NCBI RefSeq assembly: GCF_902806695.1
Contig: NZ_CADCXN010000001.1
Span: 124,001-188,000, forward strand
DNA length: 64,000 nt
Reading direction: 5' to 3'
From: Candidatus Methylobacter favarea
Lineage (GTDB): Bacteria; Pseudomonadota; Gammaproteobacteria; Methylococcales; Methylomonadaceae
Below the pieces are notes generated by a model, which searched no databases, was not told the origin of the DNA, and saw only the letters and a list, made by a program, of their open reading frames with translations. Both the position numbers and the translations under genes were made by a program. Within the stretch, counting starts at the first letter, position 1. Each line of letters begins with the position of its first letter. Below, one piece after another: positions 63,715-64,000 of this stretch.

Positions 63715-64000
63715 TTAATCAAATAAATCCCCGGACGCACCCAATTGACTGGGCGGCTGCAAGCCAAAATGCAGATAGGCATTCGGAGTCACCACACGGC
63801 CGCGCGGCGTTCGCATAATAAAACCCTGTTGCAACAGATAGGGTTCCAGCACATCTTCAATAGTGCCGCGCTCTTCACTGATTGCCGCAGCCAATGTATC
63901 AAGACCTACCGGTCCGCCGGCAAAATTTTCAATCATGGTCAAAAGCAGCTTGCGGTCGAGGGCGTCAAAACCGTTATTATCCACTCTCAACATGTCCAGA
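63715..64000 (-). CDS. ruvB: Holliday junction helicase RuvB (C-terminal part)
   Basis: The last ~95 residues of RuvB; the frame is open to the right edge of the window, so the gene continues outside. [39 protein letters not shown] and [17 protein letters not shown] are the conserved winged-helix domain. It lies 161 bp before ybgC in the usual order. Confidence 0.95.
   Translation of the reverse strand, partial: LDMLRVDNNGFDALDRKLLLTMIENFAGGPVGLDTLAAAISEERGTIEDVLEPYLLQQGFIMRTPRGRVVTPNAYLHFGLQPPSQLGASGDLFD

Overview
This window looks like chromosomal DNA of a gammaproteobacterium. The conserved blocks def-fmt-rsmB-DUF4390-ntrY-ntrX, rplM-rpsI and ruvB-ybgC-tolQRAB-pal-cpoB-queE-queC all have their usual gammaproteobacterial order. 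A set of exosortase-A-associated genes and a SagB-type dehydrogenase make an aquatic, exopolysaccharide-forming lineage such as the Methylococcales my best guess. No methane-oxidation gene lies in the window, so that placement is inference.

Layout. 1-7.1 kb holds an alternative Hsp70 module: a TPR protein cut by the window edge, a J-like protein, a GrpE-like factor, an APC permease, an Hsp70 and a zinc-ribbon protein. 7.3-10.8 kb holds a flavin reductase and a lipid-A-type glycosylation trio (GT2, LAB_N membrane protein, ArnT-like). 10.9-18.7 kb is housekeeping: S9, L13, NtrX, NtrY, DUF4390, RsmB, Fmt and Def. 19.3-21.5 kb has an unknown membrane protein and a SagB-type oxidoreductase. 21.7-22.3 kb is a wrecked glycolate oxidase locus (glcD and glcF fragments). 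22.5-35.7 kb is a transport block on the minus strand: CDF, MFS, an RND tripartite pump with its own two-component system, a cytochrome b561-like protein, a PepSY protein, and FetB/FetA. 35.9-39.1 kb has a class II aldolase-like protein, a DapA-like lyase, a DUF502 protein and a small DUF2171-like protein. 39.1-42.0 kb is an insertion-sequence graveyard (IS982, IS630 and IS5 type remnants) around a cyclic-nucleotide-binding-domain gene. 42.0-48.9 kb is the exosortase-A-associated metabolic cluster: GNAT-like, acyl carrier protein, two alpha/beta hydrolases, polysaccharide deacetylase, acyl-CoA ligase and PLP decarboxylase. 49-56 kb has a RIO kinase, TrxC, a glycosyltransferase fused to a UDP-galactopyranose-mutase-like flavoprotein, a GT4 and an amidohydrolase. 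56.4-64 kb is the queuosine and Tol-Pal block, ending in a partial ruvB.

How the genes fit together. The RND, TolC, adaptor, sensor and regulator genes overlap by a few bases and form one operon, probably responding to metal or envelope stress. The carrier protein, ligase and decarboxylase of the exosortase cluster could make and load an acyl or amino building block for a surface polymer. The fusion protein, GT4 and amidohydrolase may belong to the same surface-polysaccharide programme. The Hsp70 module has every part of a chaperone cycle, but its J-like protein lacks the HPD triad. No exosortase, PEP-CTERM substrate, tRNA, rRNA or CRISPR array was seen.
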